Below are positions 37,653-46,720 of a stretch of DNA of 64,000 nt, piece after piece. The notes below the pieces were generated by a model. That model had not been told where the DNA came from. It worked only from the letters and a program-made list of their open reading frames with translations, and searched no databases. This DNA is from CAWJAP01 sp963834365 (GTDB lineage: Bacteria; Acidobacteriota; Vicinamibacteria; Vicinamibacterales; Vicinamibacteraceae): positions 62,001-126,000 of the forward strand of contig CAWIBS010000009.1 in the NCBI GenBank assembly GCA_963834365.1, in the 5' to 3' direction. Positions within the stretch are counted from its first letter, which is position 1. Every line of letters starts with the position of its first letter. The position numbers and the translations under genes were made by a program.

Positions 37653-39341
37653 CTAGTTGCGCCTCGGGCGGCCGAATTGCTCGTGCGGATGGTAGGCGGG
37701 CATTTCGGCGGTCGTGGCCACACTCCAACCCAGTTCGGCCAGCAATCGAAGGTCGTCCACGGCTCCCGCAAGGTTCCACTCCGGCGACGGCTCGTCGGTC
37801 GGCTGGTGGTATTGCGTGTCGTTATACGTTTTTGCCAGCCGCCGCGCCTGGTCGGCCCCCGGACCGGTGAAGCTTGCCGGATCGCCGAGGCCGATCGAGA
37901 GCGCAGGCACGCCGGCTTTCGCAAACGGGAAGTGGTCCGAGCGGAAGAACGAGCCCCGCTCCGGCGTCGGATCGGGGGCAACTTTGCGCCCGGCCTTCGT
38001 GGCCAGCCGCTCGGCCAGCGCGCCGAGCGTCGATCGATCCGAGCCGAGCAGGACGACCTCCCGCGCCGGCCCGTACACGTTGAGGCTGTCCATGTTGACG
38101 TTGGCCGCCACGCGATCGATGGCCATCGGCGGATGCGCGGCCAGATACTCGGCACCGAGCAGGCCGGACTCCTCCGCGGTCGTCGCCACGAAATAGATCG
38201 AGCGCGCCGGCGGCGGGCCGGTCGCGAGCGCCTCGGCGACTTCGATGAGACCGGCCACGCCCGACGCATTGTCTCGCGCCCCGTTGTAGATGCCATCCCC
38301 CTTCGCGTCGGGACGGATCCCCAGATGATCGTAGTGGGCGCTGAAGACCACCGACTCCTCGCCGCGCGACGCGCCGGCCAGCCGTCCGATCACATTCGGC
38401 GACTGCTTGCGCGCGACCTCCTGGGTGATCTGCACGGCGACGCGCACGCCGAGATCGACGGCGCGGGTGCCGCGCGTCTGCGCCGCCGTGCGCAGCGAGT
38501 CCAGCGTCTGGCCTCCCATCGACGTCAGCCGCCGCGCCGCGTCCTCGGTCATCCAGGCCCGCAGCCCGAGGATCGGCGCCGCCGGTGCCGGCGGGATGCT
38601 GTACTGCGTCCCACCCCAGCTTGCCTGGACGACGCTCCAGGGATACGAGGCCGACTCCGTCGTATGCACCAGAATCGCGCCCGCGGCGCCCTGCCGCGCC
38701 GCCTCCTCGTACTTGTAGGTCCACCGTCCGTAGTAGGTGAGCGCACGGCCGCCGAACAGCTCCGGCTCCGCCTTCGTCGCCGGCGGATCGTTCACCAGCA
38801 GGAGCACGATCTTGCCCTTCGCGTCGAGGCCCTCGTAGTCGTTCCACTTGTGCTCGGGTGCGACGATGCCGTACCCGGCGAAGATGACGGGCGCCTCGAT
38901 CGCGCTTCGGCGTTCGACGGGTGCGGATGGGCCCGTCGGCGGCTCGGGAATGCCGGCGGTGGCCACGAGGTCGGCGGGAGACGTGAACGTCGCGCTCGTG
39001 GATTTCGCGGTCGCCGTCATCGTGAGCGCCCCTGTCACGCGGCTCTCGAGGATCGGCACCTGCTGGAAGAAGGTGCCGGAGTCGCCGGCCGGTGAGAGAC
39101 CGAGGGCCTCGAACGATGCGGCGACATAGCGTGCCGCGAGGTCGCCCCCGCGTGTGGCCGGCGCCCGCCCCTCCAGCAGATCGTCGGCCAGGAATCGCAG
39201 ATGAGCGCCGAGGCCCGTCAGGTCGATTTTCGTGAGATCGGGAGCGCTGCCACGCGGCGAAGAAGATGGCTGCGCCGCCAGTGTCACTATCGATGCCGCC
39301 AACAGCCCGCCGATCCATGACGACGCGAGACGACTCATCAA
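37653..39341 (-). CDS. Secreted M28 family aminopeptidase with PA domain
   Basis: A 562-residue exported peptidase with a signal peptide (SSWIGGLLAASIVTLAAQ). A PA (protease-associated) insert lies around residues 135-280. The M28 zinc domain shows VVFSAHYDHLG (His and Asp), GARDNASGVAGLIEVA (bridging Asp), ATTAEESGLLGAEYL (catalytic and ligand Glu), NVNMDSLN (Asp) and KTYNDTQYHQPTDE (His). All five zinc-site regions are intact. It probably trims N-terminal residues from peptides in the periplasm or outside. It is divergent from the barrel gene. Confidence 0.92.
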   Translation of the reverse strand: MMSRLASSWIGGLLAASIVTLAAQPSSSPRGSAPDLTKIDLTGLGAHLRFLADDLLEGRAPATRGGDLAARYVAASFEALGLSPAGDSGTFFQQVPILESRVTGALTMTATAKSTSATFTSPADLVATAGIPEPPTGPSAPVERRSAIEAPVIFAGYGIVAPEHKWNDYEGLDAKGKIVLLLVNDPPATKAEPELFGGRALTYYGRWTYKYEEAARQGAAGAILVHTTESASYPWSVVQASWGGTQYSIPPAPAAPILGLRAWMTEDAARRLTSMGGQTLDSLRTAAQTRGTRAVDLGVRVAVQITQEVARKQSPNVIGRLAGASRGEESVVFSAHYDHLGIRPDAKGDGIYNGARDNASGVAGLIEVAEALATGPPPARSIYFVATTAEESGLLGAEYLAAHPPMAIDRVAANVNMDSLNVYGPAREVVLLGSDRSTLGALAERLATKAGRKVAPDPTPERGSFFRSDHFPFAKAGVPALSIGLGDPASFTGPGADQARRLAKTYNDTQYHQPTDEPSPEWNLAGAVDDLRLLAELGWSVATTAEMPAYHPHEQFGRPRRN

Positions 39342-39370
39342 CGTATGTCCTCCGCTGCCACGATGACGGG

Positions 39371-39384
39371 CTCAGTATACTGAG
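39371..39384. promoter_or_regulatory. Palindrome CTCAGTATACTGAG between divergent genes
   Basis: A perfect 14-bp palindrome midway in the gap between the M28 peptidase and the barrel gene, with TATACT on each strand as a possible -10 box or an operator. It resembles GAGTATACTC at 9842. Confidence 0.35.
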
Positions 39385-39479
39385 GCCCCGTGCGTGACCG
39401 CGTCCATGCGCCTCTCGTCCCTGTCGTTCACCGTTCTTCGATCTTCGGTTCACGTGCCGGTGGCCGGACGCACGTGCGC

Positions 39480-40102
39480 ATGTGTGCGATGGCCGGCGTC
39501 CTGGTCCTCATCTCGGCCGTCACCGCCGGTGCGCAGCCCGATTCGCCCCCGGGTCCCTTCGTCGTCGATGCGCGGGTTGCCTTGCCGAGCTTCAGCAGCG
39601 GCGAGTCGCTCGCGACCCCGCTCGGCTTGCGCAGCGATCAACTGCCGGAACGCGGCATGGGGTTCGAGGTCGGGGCGCACGTCTATCCGCTGCGGGGACG
39701 CGCGATCACAATGGGAATCGGCGCGACGTTGATGCGTGCCGACGGATCGCGGGCGCCAGGCGCGGAGGCGTTGCCGACGGATCCCACGATCGAATCGCGC
39801 ATTTCGGCATTCACGCCGCAGGTCTCGCTGAATTTCGGCAGCGGACGGGGCTGGAGCTATGTCAGCGCCGGTCTCGGCTGGACGCAGCGCTCGACCGGCG
39901 ACAGCACCGGCGAGATGGTTGACGGTTCGAACCTCTTCACGATCAGCTATGGCGGCGGGGCGCGGTGGTTCCTCGCGTCTCACGTCGCCTTCAGCTTCGA
40001 CCTGCGCTTCTACCGCCTGCCCCACCAGAGCCAGGACGGCTCGGTGCCGGAGCAGCCGGGTACACGATGTTCGTGGGCCTGGCGGGCCTCAGCTTCAAAT
40101 AG
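39480..40102 (+). CDS. Small outer-membrane beta-barrel protein (one frameshift)
   Basis: About 207 residues with signal peptide (AMAGVLVLISAVTAGAQ) and an 8-strand-like barrel: GMGFEVGAHVYPLRGRAITMGIGATLM, FTPQVSLNFGSGRGWSYVSAGLGW, FTISYGGGARWFLASHVAFSFDLRFYR. Removing one extra base near 40058 gives the C-terminus GYTMFVGLAGLSFK with a stop at 40100, a proper barrel end. Without the correction the protein runs into the next repeat. ATG 39480 was chosen over GTG 39390 because it places the hydrophobic signal at the N-terminus. The function is unknown. Confidence 0.65.
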
Positions 40103-40103
40103 C

Positions 40104-40178
40104 AGTGACCAACTACCAGCGACCAAGGGATCGAGCGCCGAACCGAGCTGGTCGTTGGTAGCTGGTAGCTAGTCGTTG
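40104..40178. repeat. Heptamer arrays in tight inverted arms (ACCAACT / TGGTAGC)
   Basis: Left arm GTGACCAACTACCAGCGACC (40105-40124) and right arm with CTGGTCGTTGGTAGCTGGTA (40149-40168) plus GCTAGTCGTT are reverse-complementary arrays of the same 7-bp unit, separated by about 22 bases. It could form an imperfect hairpin of about 25-30 pairs between the convergent barrel and epimerase genes. Confidence 0.85.
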
Positions 40179-40185
40179 CGCGCCG

Positions 40186-41080
40186 TTACCGGTTGCGGCG
40201 TTCTTCGAGGAGCCGCGGGACGTTGCGCGCGACGCCCTTCAGCCCTGGAATCCAGCCGATCTCCCGGGCGCGCGGGCTGCGCACGACCTGATCGAGCGCC
40301 AGCGCCGCGGCGAGTGGCCCCAGCTTCGCCCGGGCCTCTGCCAGGGGCACGTGCCGGACTTCGGGCTTGTGCACGACCTGGGCCGACATCGCCGCCACGA
40401 GATCGTTGACGCACTCGTCGCCTTCGTCCGTCGCGTGGAACAGATCCCGAGGCGTCGGGATGCTCGACGAGCCGGACATACGAGATCGGCCAGGTCGCGA
40501 TCGTAGACCAGCGGCCAGCGGTTCTCGCCGCTGCCGATGACGCGGACGATGCCGTTCTCGGCATCCCGGAGCATTTCGGACACGATGCCGCGGCTGCCGC
40601 CGTAGACGATACCGGGCCTGACCACGATGGCCCGGACGCTGCCACCGTTCGCTCTCCAGCACGAGCTGTTCGTGGCCGGCGCGGAACGACTCGTGCTCGG
40701 GCGGGTGCAGCGGCGGTCGTCTCGTCCGCCGGTTCGTGCGTCGGGCCGAGCACCGACATGCCCGAGGTGTAAATCACCGTCGCGTGTCCAGTGCGCCAGG
40801 CGATGTCCCGGAGCGTCTGGATCGCCTCGCGATCGGTCTCGCTGCCGCGAGCGCTTCGATCGAAGGCGGTGTGGACGAAGGCGTCGAATCCGTGGAGCGC
40901 CGCCCGGTTGGAGTCGATGTCCGCGAGATCGCCCGTGAAGACGGTCACGCCGCGCTGCTGCTGCAGTCGTCGCGACGCCGACGGGCGGGCGAGCGCCGTC
41001 ACCTCGTGGCCGGCACGCACGAGCGCGTTGCACACGGCCGACCCGATGTATCCCGTCGCACCCGTCAAGAACACCCGCAT
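40186..41080 (-). CDS. NAD-dependent epimerase/dehydratase family protein (frameshifted)
   Basis: An extended SDR of about 298 residues. MRVFLTGATGYIGSAVCNALVRAGHEVTAL is the GxxGxxG nucleotide-binding start; FTGDLADIDSNRAALHGFDAFVHTAFD and ATVIYTSGMSVLGP follow. Extra bases between about 40460 and 40700 break it; the restored part includes VVRPGIVYGG and VIGSGENRWPLVYDRDLADL. The end is HVPLAEARAKLGPLAAALALDQ...GWIPGLKGVARNVPRLLEERRNR. The catalytic Tyr of the YxxxK motif appears replaced or displaced, so activity as a sugar epimerase is uncertain. Confidence 0.7.
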
Positions 41081-41126
41081 CAGGCTGAAGCATCCACCCG
41101 CGCCGACGGCGGGCGAGACATTATGG

Positions 41127-41358
41127 ACTAGGTGGCTGGGCGGCTCGGCGACTGGGCGGGTGACTGGGCGAGTGGGGGCTGGCGACTGGGGACTGGGCGA
41201 CTAGGGGACTGGGGGATTGGACGAACAGTGGCCATCGCAAGGTTGATGGTCTCTCTTCCTGTAGCCTCTACGCGTAGTCGTCCGAGTCGTCCAACTCGCC
41301 CAATCGCCCAGTCGCCCAGTCGCCGAGTCGCCCAGTCGCCCAGTCGCCCAGCCGCCCC
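41127..41358. repeat. Octamer arrays in inverted arms (GGCGACTG / CGCCCAGT)
   Basis: Left arm 41127-41218: about ten units of GGCGACTG/GGGGACTG/GGGCGAGTG. Right arm 41288-41358: eight near-perfect units of CGCCCAGT. The unique middle (41219-41287) has no ORF of note. The two arms are reverse complements and could pair over about 60-70 bases. The right arm ends ten bases before the ATG of the ligase gene at 41368, so it lies in the position of the ribosome-binding site. Confidence 0.9.
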
Positions 41359-41367
41359 ACACCCCAG

Positions 41368-44006
41368 ATGCCCCGAGACACGTTGCTCGACTTCTTCCAC
41401 GACTTCAGCCGGACGCCAGGCGTCTTCCTCGTGTACGACGATGGGTTCCGGACGCGAACGTGGACGTACGGGGAGGTGGCCGCGGCGGCAGAACGGCTCG
41501 CCGTACGCCTCGCGCGCCACGGCGTCGGCCGGGGAGACAAGGTCGTCGTCTGGGGCGAAAACCGTCCGGAGTGGGTCGTGGCGTTCTGGGGGTGCCTCCT
41601 GCGCGGCGCGGTCGTCGTGCCGATTGACTACCGCGCGTCCGCCGATTTTCTCGTCCGCGTGCGGGCGATCGTGGAAGCCAGGGTCGTGCTCGTCGGCGAC
41701 GAGGTGCGGCTGCCAGAGCGCGTCGGACTCCACCATCGCCGCCTGGCCGCTGGAGCGTCTCGGCGAGATGGAACCCGGCGAGCAGTCGGACGTCCCGACG
41801 GCGACGGCGATGCCCGCCGCCGCGCCGGCGCGTGACGATGTCGTCGAGATCATCTTCACGTCGGGCGCGACCGCCGAGCCCAAGGGCGTCATCATCACGC
41901 ACCGGAACATCCTCGCGAACATCGTCCCCATCGAGCGCGAGGTCCAGAAATACAAGCGTTACGCCCGTCCGTTTTCGCCGATCCGCTTCCTGAATCTCCT
42001 GCCGCTCAGCCACATGTTCGGCCAGGCGATGGCGACATTCGTCCCGCCGATGCTCGGCGGCGAGGTCGTCTTCATGCGCAGCCTGAACCCCGCGGACATC
42101 GTCGGCCAGATCCGCAGCCGCCGCGTGTCGGTGCTCGTGTGCGTTCCGAAGATCCTCGACGTCCTGCGCGATCACGTGCGTCGTCGCTTCCCGGCGTCCG
42201 CCGAGCCCCATCCGGGACCCATGCACTGGACGAAGCGCTGGTGGCGCTATCGGGACGTCCATCGCGCGTTCGGCTGGAAGTTCTGGGCCGCCGTCGTCGG
42301 CGCGGCGCCGCTCGATGCTGCCCTCGAAGAGCACTGGTCGCGCCTGGGCTTTCTCGTCATCCAGGGCTACGGGCTCACCGAGACGGCGCCCATCGTCACG
42401 CTGAATCATCCGTTCTCGACGCGGAAGGGATCGGTCGGGAAGCCGATGGCGGGTGTCGAGGTGAAGATCGCGCCGGACGGCGAAATCCTGGTCCGCGGCG
42501 ACAACGTCTCGACCGGCTACTACGGGGCGCCGGAGGCGACCGCGCAGGCCTTCGAGGACGGCTGGCTGCACACGGGAGACATCGGCGGCCTCGACGAGCA
42601 GGGTCGCGTCTACATTCGCGGTCGGAAGAAGGAGATGATCGTCACGCCGGAAGGGCTCAACGTCTTTCCGGAGGACGTCGAGCGGGCGCTGCTGGCGGTC
42701 GAAGGCGTGCGCGACGCCGCCGTGGTCGGGCGTACGTGGCAGGGCGAGGAACGCGTCCACGCCGTGCTGGTCCTCGATGGCGGCGTCGAGACCGATGCCG
42801 TCGTGCGGGAGGCCAACCTGGCGCTCGGCGATCATCAGAAGATACGCAGCGCATCGATCTGGCCGGGGGCCGATCTGCCGAGGACGGAGGGCACGCGCAA
42901 GCTGAAACGCCGCGAAGTTCGGCAGTGGGTGGAAGCCGGCGGCGAGCCGCGGGCGGGCGACGCGTCGGCTGGCGACGATCGATCGGTCGCAGGTGTGGTC
43001 CGGCGGTTCGCCAAGGGGCGCGACCGGGTGACCGCCGCGACGACGATCGACGAGTTGGGCCTGAGCTCGCTCGAGCGCGTCGAGCTGCTGATGGCGCTCG
43101 AGGAGCAGGCCCAGACGACGCTCGACGAATCCGCTTTTGCGTCGGCGCGGACCGTCGGCGATCTCGAGCGCCTCGTGGCGACAGCTGTCCCGACTTCGTC
43201 AAGTCGAATCGAGGCCTGTCCCCGAATTCGACACCACACGCGCAAATCGGGGACAGTCCCCGATCTGGCGCCACCGCGGCCGGACTGGGGACAGTCCCCA
43301 GCGATGGACCGGTGCGGTTTCCGACGTGGAATCGGCGCTGGCCGGCACGGGCGATCCGGCGGCGTGAGCCTGCCGACCTGGATCCTGCCGATGGCCCGCG
43401 TCGTTCGCGTGGATCGAGGTCGCAGGGTCTCGAGCACCTGCGCGATCTCGCGGGACCGGTGGTCTTCGCGGCCAACCATCAGAGCCACTTGGACACGCCG
43501 GCGGTGCTGTGGGCGCTGCCCGGACGGTGGCGCTACCGCCTGGCGGTCGCGATGGCCAAGGAGTTCTTCCGCGCGCACTTCTTCCCGGAGCAGTTCAGCC
43601 GCCGCGCCTGGGTCACGAGCAGCCTGAACTACTACCTGGCGTCGCTGTTCTTCAACGCGTTCCCGCTGCCCCAGCGCGAGGTGGGCACGCGGCAGACGCT
43701 GCGCTACATCGGCGCGCTCCTCGAGGAGGGCTACTCGGTGCTGATCTTCCCCGAGGGCAAGCGGACGGAGGCCGGCGAGATCAACCCGTTCCGGCCGGGC
43801 ATCGGCATGATTGGCGCCCGCCTCCGCGTGCCGGTCGTTCCGGTCCGGCTGGTCGGCCTCGACCAGCGTGCTGCATCAATCCTGGAAGATGGCCCGGGCC
43901 CGGTCCGGTCCAGGTGGTGTTCGGCCCGCCGCTGCAGCTCGACGGGCGATGACTACCCGCGCTCGCGAAAGAGGTAGAGGAGGCCGTCCGCCTTTTGGTA
44001 CACTGA
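41368..44006 (+). CDS. Acyl ligase - acyl carrier - PlsC acyltransferase fusion (several frameshifts)
   Basis: About 875 residues in three domains. Residues 1-540 are an AMP-ligase: EIIFTSGATAEPKGVIITHRN (P-loop), NLLPLSHMFGQ, VIQGYGLTETAPIV, WLHTGDIGGLDEQGRVYIRGRKKEMIV, EGTRKLKRREV. Next is a carrier-like domain of about 80 residues with TIDELGLSSLERVELLMALEE, whose Ser fits the phosphopantetheine site. Last is PlsC: VFAANHQSHLDTPAVL (HX4D), NAFPLPQR, VLIFPEGKRTEAGEI, PVVPVRLVG. Extra bases near 41745, within 43310-43435 and near 43880-43945 break the frame; the end is reached at 44004. It likely activates a fatty acid and passes it to a lysolipid, similar in logic to Aas but with inverted domain order. 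Confidence 0.75.
43216..43300. repeat. GGGGACAGTCCCC palindromes inside the fusion gene linker
   Basis: Two perfect palindromes, CGGGGACAGTCCCCG (43248-43262) and TGGGGACAGTCCCCA (43286-43300), and a half copy CTGTCCCCGAATTCG (43216-43230) lie between the carrier-like and PlsC domains of the ligase fusion. This is a REP-like element in coding DNA. Confidence 0.85.
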
Positions 44007-44022
44007 CTGGCTGGAGCGTGGC

Positions 44023-44241
44023 TTGAGCAAAGACGATCTGATTGATGTGCAGGGAACCGTGGTCGCCGTCCATAGCGGCGGCATTTATCGCGTGCAGTGT
44101 GATTCCGGCCAGGAAGTTCTGGCGCAGCTGAGCGGCCGGATGCGCCGGTTCCGCATCAAGGTCGTCCCCGGCGACCGTGTGACCGTCGGCGTCTCGCCCT
44201 ACGATCCCGTGCGGGGCATCATCACCTTCCGGGCCCGATGA
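44023..44241 (+). CDS. infA: Translation initiation factor IF-1
   Basis: A 72-residue S1/OB-fold protein, the standard length of IF-1, which binds the A-site of the 30S subunit during initiation. DLIDVQGTVVAVHSGGIYRVQCDSGQEVLAQLSGRMRR-type sequence and RIKVVPGDRVTVGVSPYDPVRGIITFR are diagnostic. The start is TTG at 44023 with GGAG eight bases upstream. It is not embedded in a ribosomal protein operon here but lies after a lipid enzyme gene, so it may be a second infA copy. Its stop overlaps the next ATG (ATGA). Confidence 0.93.
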   Translation: MSKDDLIDVQGTVVAVHSGGIYRVQCDSGQEVLAQLSGRMRRFRIKVVPGDRVTVGVSPYDPVRGIITFRAR

Positions 44242-44507
44242 ACGATCGTTTCACGGGGCCGCTCGGTCCCGTCGCCACACCACCCGCCTCGACGGAGCCG
44301 GCGCCAGCGCCGCCTCCCACCTCGACGTCGCCGGCTCAAGCGCGCTTCGACACCTGTCGCTGGGCACGGACCGAGGACGGCGACTCGCCGGCCCATTGCT
44401 CGCACGGCGAAGTCTTTCCCTTCGCGGGCAAGAGCGGCTTCCGGCCGGACTCGTGGTGCGCCGACTGCGCGTTCTACAAGACGAAGCGGAAGCCCCCTAT
44501 TCGCTGA
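44238..44507 (+). CDS. Small Cys-containing protein co-translated with infA
   Basis: An 89-residue protein. The first 35 residues are a low-complexity Pro/Ala/Thr segment; the rest holds four cysteines in RFDTCRWAR, PAHCSHGEV and WCADCAFYKTKRK, a spacing compatible with zinc binding. It overlaps infA by four bases, so both are made from one message. Its 3' end overlaps the minus-strand BRCT-MerR-TPR gene by 11 bases. I do not recognise the family. Confidence 0.65.
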   Translation: MNDRFTGPLGPVATPPASTEPAPAPPPTSTSPAQARFDTCRWARTEDGDSPAHCSHGEVFPFAGKSGFRPDSWCADCAFYKTKRKPPIR

Positions 44508-45633
44508 ACTCACGCGCCAGCGCGACCCACTCGCCCGCGGGTGCCAGCTTCTGATACGCGATCCAGTGGGGCCGCGCCTCGGCCGATCGTCCGAGCTTCT
44601 CGAGCGTGACGGCGAGATAGAAATGGGCGTCGGCGTAGGCCGGGTCGAGGCTGAGCGCCTGCTGGTAGCAGCCGGCGGCCAGCTCGTATCGTCCGGTGTC
44701 GTGATAGACGTTGCCGAGGTTGTAGTGCGCCTCGAAGCAGCCGGCGTCGATGCCCAACGTCTTCTCGTACAACGCCTCGGCTTCGACGATCTGATCCCGG
44801 GCGTAGTGCACGTTGGCGAGGTTCACGAGTGCCGCCGTCATCGCCGGATCGAGCGCCAGCGCCCGCCGATACGCGTCCATCGCCGCGTCCCGCTGCTCGG
44901 GGTCGTCCCCTGAATCGAGATCGGCGCCCTCGGCGAAATACGCGGTCGCCAGCTCCAGCGCCTGCTCGTCCGGCCTGGACGCCGACGACACCGCGGCCGT
45001 TCGAGGCTCGCGCGCCGGCAGCGAGATCACCTTGGCCGGCGTGGTCTCCCCGCTCGCCTGGAAGTCGAGCGTGAGCTGCCCCTGTCGCTCGGCGACGAGG
45101 TTGCGCACCACGGCGCGGAACGGGACGCCGTGCGCCAGCTCCGCGCTCGCTTGACGAAGGACGGCGAGATCGGCAAACGCGTAGTGGCGCTCCTGCCGGG
45201 CGCCCGGCACGGCGCGAATGAGACCCCAGCGCTCGAGATAGCGGAGCCAATCCTCCCGCAGCGCCGGATACAGGCCGCGGATAGTGCGCGCGCTGTACAG
45301 CGCCGAGCCCGTCTGCAGCCCGTCTGCATCGTCGAGGCCCGCCAGCCGATAGAACTCGTCGGCCCGGACGATGCGGACGCGGCCGGGATGTCTGGCGTTC
45401 CAGCGGTCGGCTTCCGCCAGCCGGCGCATGTCGAGGGGCGCCGCCGCGGCGCCCGCGTCGAGCGCCTCGGCCACCTCTTCGCCGACCACGAGCAGGGTGG
45501 TATCGCGCGTGACCGCAACCGCGGCGCGGCCATGCTGGGCGTTCACCCGCGCCGTGGCATCGCGTCTGGACAGGCGTGCGAGCGTCCCCGCAAACACGAC
45601 GACCTGGCCGGCGAGCGGCGGCGTGTCGGTCAT
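44497..45633 (-). CDS. BRCT - MerR - TPR fusion protein
   Basis: A 378-residue protein with no signal peptide. Residues 5-95 form a BRCT domain (GQVVVFAGTLARLSRRDATARVNAQHGRAA then TRDTTLLVVGEE). Residues about 115-185 form a MerR-like winged helix (YSARTIRGLYPALREDWLRYLERWGLIR, RHYAFADLAVLRQ). The C-terminal 130 residues hold three to four TPR units (YRRALALDPAMTAALVNLANVHYARDQIVEA, CFEAHYNLGNVYHDTGRYELA, CYQQALSLDPAYADAHFYLAVTLEKLGR). This suggests a DNA-binding regulator with two protein-binding modules. ATG 45633 was chosen since the BRCT starts right after. The target is unknown. Confidence 0.8.
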   Translation of the reverse strand: MTDTPPLAGQVVVFAGTLARLSRRDATARVNAQHGRAAVAVTRDTTLLVVGEEVAEALDAGAAAAPLDMRRLAEADRWNARHPGRVRIVRADEFYRLAGLDDADGLQTGSALYSARTIRGLYPALREDWLRYLERWGLIRAVPGARQERHYAFADLAVLRQASAELAHGVPFRAVVRNLVAERQGQLTLDFQASGETTPAKVISLPAREPRTAAVSSASRPDEQALELATAYFAEGADLDSGDDPEQRDAAMDAYRRALALDPAMTAALVNLANVHYARDQIVEAEALYEKTLGIDAGCFEAHYNLGNVYHDTGRYELAAGCYQQALSLDPAYADAHFYLAVTLEKLGRSAEARPHWIAYQKLAPAGEWVALAREFSE

Positions 45634-45735
45634 CACCGGAAGTATAGGCGCTGACCATCGGTGCGCCGGGGCGCGCGGACAGTCGGTCGCGTCTCGCACC
45701 CGACCGCCGGGTTGCTTGCGTTAGGATGAGGCGCA

Positions 45736-46709
45736 ATGCTTCTCGCAGGCGACCTCGGCGGCACCAAGACGCTCCTCGGGTTGTTCGGCAAGTCGCCCGA
45801 CGTGCGGCCCGAAGAGCTGTTCGTCCGCCAATACAACACGCTCGAATTCGACTCGGCCGACGACATCCTTGCCAGGTTCTTCGAGGAGGCGGGACATCGC
45901 GCCGACGAGATCGAAGCCGCCTGTTTCGGCGTGCCCGGCCCGGTCATCGATCAGCGCGTCGAGCTGACCAACGTCGATTGGAACGTCGATGGCCACGCGC
46001 TTCAGCGAGGCATTCGGGTTCCGCCTCTGGGTACTCAACGACCTCGAGGCCATGGCGCACGTCGTTCCGGCCTTGAGAGCCGACGAGCTCTACGTGGTGC
46101 AGGAAGGGACGAGAAATCCCACGGGCAACGGCGCGCTGCTCGCCGCCGGCACGGGCCTCGGCCAGGCGATGCTCATCTACGCGGACGGCCGATGGACGCC
46201 CTCGCCTTCGGAAGGTGGCCACGCGGACTTCGCGGCGCGCACCCCGCGCGAGATCGAGCTGCTGAAGGAGCTGACCGCCCGTTACGGCCGCGCCCACTCC
46301 GAGCACGTCCTCTGCGGTCCGGGGCTCGTGAATCTGGCGCGGTTCACGAGCCAGGGCCAGTCGTTCGTCTTCTCCGAGACGTCCGATCCCGCGGAACTGC
46401 CCCGGCTGATCACACAGGCCGCGGCGTCGGGTCGCTGCCCGCACTGTGCCGAGGCGCGTGGAGATGTTCGTCGCCGCCTTCGGCGCGGCCGCCGGCAATT
46501 TCGCGATGCACTGCATGGCGACCGGCGGCGTCTACATCGGCGGCGGCATTCCGCCCAAGATCCTCGACGTGTTCAAGCCCGCCACGTTCATCGAGGCCTT
46601 CAATGCCAAGCAGCCTCTCGATGGGCTGGTCAAGGCGATGCCGGTCCTGGTGATCCTCAACCGGCAGGCGGGCCTGCTGGGCGCCGCGGTCTACGCCAAT
46701 CGCATGTGA
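45736..46709 (+). CDS. glk: Glucokinase (two frameshifts)
   Basis: About 324 residues of the bacterial Glk family, which phosphorylates glucose with ATP. MLLAGDLGGTKTLLGLF is the ATP phosphate-binding start; ACFGVPGPVIDQRVELTNVDW, FRLWVLNDLEAMAHVVPAL (catalytic Asp within NDLEA), AAGTGLGQAMLIY and SEGGHADFAAR (conserved for Glk) follow; MATGGVYIGGGIPPKIL is near the end. Extra bases near 46000 and 46440 interrupt the frame but every motif is intact. It converges with no neighbour and is followed 11 bases later by the M14 gene. Confidence 0.85.
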
Positions 46710-46720
46710 CGCCCTGTCTG

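Noticed and set aside
41127..41358. Possible insertion sequence or MITE bounded by terminal inverted repeats
   Set aside because: The arms are tandem octamers rather than unique terminal repeats, no target-site duplication was seen, and the 70-base centre has no transposase.
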